A DNA stretch of 64,000 bases from Misgurnus anguillicaudatus. Its lineage: Eukaryota > Chordata > Actinopteri > Cypriniformes > Cobitidae. The notes beneath the pieces are model-generated. The model did no database searches and was not told the DNA's origin. It saw only the letters and a program-made list of their open reading frames with translations. The stretch lies in the NCBI RefSeq assembly GCF_027580225.2, contig NC_073351.2, positions 7,296,501 to 7,360,500 of the forward strand, written 5' to 3'. Each line of letters begins with the position of its first letter. Within the stretch, counting starts at the first letter, position 1. Shown one piece after another: positions 61,503 through 64,000 of this stretch. The position numbers were made by a program, and so were the translations under genes.

Positions 61503-62057
61503 AAGGGTCAAGAATATTAATGTTGAGCTCTGCTCTGATTGGCTGTTTCACGGTGCAGTTCAGTAGCTCTGTGTGTGTGCAAACAGACCTTATGTTTGAG
61601 TCTGTTTACAGATACAGATATTGAGGAAAAATCAATTGTTTATAGATTGTTAATGGACGTTTCTGAATGGTAAGTTTGAGGTTTTTTTTGTTTGTGTTTT
61701 TTCCACCGCCTACTATTGGCTTCAAAAAAGCTCTTTACAAACCAATGGGTGACGGATGGACCCTACATTCATATTTTTTACAGTCTATGTAAGTTATAGT
61801 AGAACTTCAGAACTTCAGCCTAAACGCTAGAATAGCCTATAGCATTAAGTTTTTAGCATTGTAACACCATTGTCATTTAATGTGTGGGGCGTACATCTCG
61901 ACTGTAACGTCACAGTTGATGTTATTTTGAGATTGGCCTGTTTTCCAGTGGTCTTTTGCATGCACTAAGAAGGTAAACCTCAATCATGTTTGAGGCTTAA
62001 GATACGCTTAAGATTAAGGTAGACATATTCATCTATGCCTACATAAATACAGTGTGA

Positions 62058-62842
62058 CATGCGTTCACACCAGCCACGGTAGAGGCGTCAAGCGTGAGGG
62101 ATTTCAATGTTAAGTCAATGTGAAGACGCGTTGACACGCATCTGGAGGTCTCGCGGCACGAAAGACGTGATTCCGCCTCATTCGCGCGTCTAGTTCACGC
62201 AAATTGCGCAAATTGAGCGTAAAGCGCGGTACACGCGAATGGTGCTTTTTGTGCATTTTGCGTTTGACTGCGAATTTGCGGCAGATGCCCGAGTTGAAAA
62301 AATGTGAACTTTGGCGGATTTTCGTGCCACGTTAACCAATCAGGAGCCTGCTTGCTGCTGTGGCGGCAGCCCCGCTCGGACTCACTCATTCAACATGGAG
62401 GAACGCTTGATATTGTCCTTGAGCAGTCACCCGAAGCTATACGACACAAGTTCTTATTCCTGTAGAGACAGGAATAAAAATGACCTCGCTTGGAAGAGTG
62501 TCAGTGAGGACATTGGGCAACCTGGTAAGTTGTTAATACACATTTCCCTTTTGAGTCACGTGACATTTATTGACCCGCGGCATTCCCGCCATTTTTCAAA
62601 CTATTTTCCCCCATGGTGACCAAATACAAACCGGTAACTCTCTCGATGAATGCACAATCAATATCAGCCATCTCACAGACAACCTTGCCCCTCCCCACAA
62701 GAAGCGGATTTCGCCTCTGACGCGCGTCAAATGCTTGCTTTTTCCGCGCGTCTAGAGCAAATGCATTTAAAATGTTCAAGTGGCAAACTAGATGCGGTAG
62801 ATGCGATTTTGACGCCTCAAACGCGGCTGGTGTAAACGTGGA
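62058..62842. mobile_element. PIF/Harbinger-type element
   Basis: Ends atgcgttcacaccagccacg and (reversed) acgtttacaccagccgcgtt, both followed by gaggcgtc-type blocks. Contains a MADF-like exon and a block shared with 18008-19428. No nuclease gene seen. Confidence 0.75.
62395..62524 (+). pseudogene. MADF/Myb-like accessory protein, first exon only
   Basis: The frame MEERLILSLSSHPKLYDTSS continues through RDRNKNDLAWKSVSEDIG and ends at a donor (CCTG|gtaagt). It resembles the MADF-domain DNA-binding protein that Harbinger elements encode next to their nuclease. No following exon or nuclease is present, so it is an orphan remnant even though this exon is open. Confidence 0.65.
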
Positions 62843-63108
62843 ATTGAGGGAGGCTGGGGTGGTCCCGGACCTTCTATACGCATTGACAGACCCCCTATAA
62901 AGCACAAAAATATAAATTAAGGGGGTACTACATTAAAATATTACATGAATTTTAGCTATGGGACCCCCATAATCTTTGACAATTCGAACACTTGGCACCT
63001 TTAAAGTATTTTCAGTTAAATATATAAGTTGAAAAGCTTAATTTTTTAGGTGTTACCAATTGAAGTATTTTTTTAAAGTTGTTCCAACTTTTCACTTTTC
63101 ATAGTGTA

Positions 63109-64000
63109 GAAAGCGACCACATTAAGTTTCAAAAACAAAACCTGGATATAATGAAAATAACTTAATATTATGTCAAATTAAAAGAAATAGATTCTGGATT
63201 TCCTACTGCATATTAAAGATTTGCACAAAATGTCAGATTTCCATTGGTGCACACAAGATGATCTCCATAAAATTCTCAAAATAATGGGATAACATGAATC
63301 ACATGTGCACAAACTCATAGTGTCTGTGCTGGATTGAGTTCATGCTGTAACACTAGGACGAAGCAAACACAAAGACATTCTCACCGAATCTTTCAGTCGA
63401 GTCGTTTCCACAAAATGTTGTAAAAAATTGCTAATAAAATGATGTCCACTTTTGTACTCAAACCTATTGGACTGGGAGATGTACTGAGTTTACTGCATCA
63501 TGACCACCAGGTGGCACAGCAGTTTTGTTCTAAAGAGGCATTTGAAGGCACGAACTGGGACCAGTCCAGAGGACAGACGATCTTGAATATGAGGAGCAGT
63601 TTGAAGAAACAGAAGGTTGGTAAAGAGATTTTTAACTCGCTCTGATGTTTACTTTAAGAAATTAAATGTAAAGCTGTATGTTCTTGCATCGAGTCCAGCC
63701 CGACTACAAAAACTACAAACTAACATTTGTTGTAGTATTGTTTGATGTTCATCTTCGTCTAGTTTCCTTTCATGTATTCACATTTAAGCTGAATAATCTT
63801 TTGCTTCTGAATTTGGTTTCACAAGCAGCATAAGTTTCCCCTCTGTAATTCATTTTGAAAGACAGCAGCCCACATATTGGGCTAGGCCTCATCTCGCTCA
63901 TCAAAGCCATTTGTTATATTCCTCAGTTTGTTTTCTTTCTTTTTTCTACTCTTAAACTGAGGCTTTGAGCGGAAGGTTCACATGAAGAGCGGGGGCGTAG
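63109..64000. other. Right end of window, unrecognised
   Basis: Contains a short open stretch at 63439-63645 without recognisable homology, and a CTCF-like motif at 63504-63517 (CCACCAGGTGGCAC). No gene can be supported. Confidence 0.35.

Larger units (their letters stand above)
60834..63108. mobile_element. Outer element of a nest (inverted ends)
   Basis: Left ctgcactgtaaaag and right (reversed) ctacactatgaaaag, plus a closer inverted pair atacttcaattagtaacacc (about 60919) and its partner near 63050-63070. Encloses 61129-61502 and 62058-62842. Confidence 0.6.

Noticed and set aside
63439..63645. 68-codon open frame near the right end
   Set aside because: No recognisable family, weak donor, surrounded by repeat-like DNA; contains a CTCF-like motif instead.

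Overview
This is vertebrate nuclear DNA, most likely from a teleost and probably a cyprinid-type fish. The evidence is the intron-exon structure with GT-AG boundaries, the head-to-head pair trip12/fbxo36 (the same neighbour arrangement as in other vertebrates), a divergent Pim-like kinase gene of the sort expanded in fish, and a very high load of small DNA transposons whose ends I recognise as fish families. The species assignment is inference.

Layout. (1) 1-2.7 kb: the last seven exons, possibly the whole coding region, of a Pim-like serine/threonine kinase on the + strand. (2) 2.9-8.0 kb: intergenic DNA with a short retroposed fragment (17-bp target duplication), a large cluster of interleaved inverted repeats and one CTCF-like motif. 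(3) 8.0-50.9 kb, minus strand: trip12, a HECT E3 ubiquitin ligase, with 3' UTR, 41 coding exons (9322-42422) and at least one non-coding 5' exon near 50.8 kb. Its introns hold most of the transposons. (4) 50.8-51.2 kb: a shared divergent promoter region. (5) 51.2-52.9 kb, plus strand: fbxo36, four coding exons, F-box protein of 187 residues. (6) 53-64 kb: repeat-rich DNA with no convincing host gene, built of nested MITEs, a Harbinger remnant with a MADF-like exon, and hAT elements.

The two ubiquitin-pathway genes share a promoter region: trip12 encodes a HECT-class ligase that carries ubiquitin on its own cysteine, fbxo36 a presumed substrate adaptor for a cullin-RING ligase. I see no sequence evidence that the proteins act together.

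Most notable points. First, trip12 reads perfectly through all exon interiors, yet four of its exon junctions break the GT-AG rule or the reading frame. For three of the four a shifted downstream acceptor would keep the frame, and for the fourth an alternative donor would. Second, the kinase has Thr for Arg in the HRD motif and His for the catalytic-loop Lys. Third, many transposon insertions can be delimited exactly: five hAT-type elements have perfect 8-bp target duplications and three more have 7 of 8. One intron carries a three-level nest of elements, and another contains a 731-bp near-perfect palindrome. I did not find a clearly new biological system.
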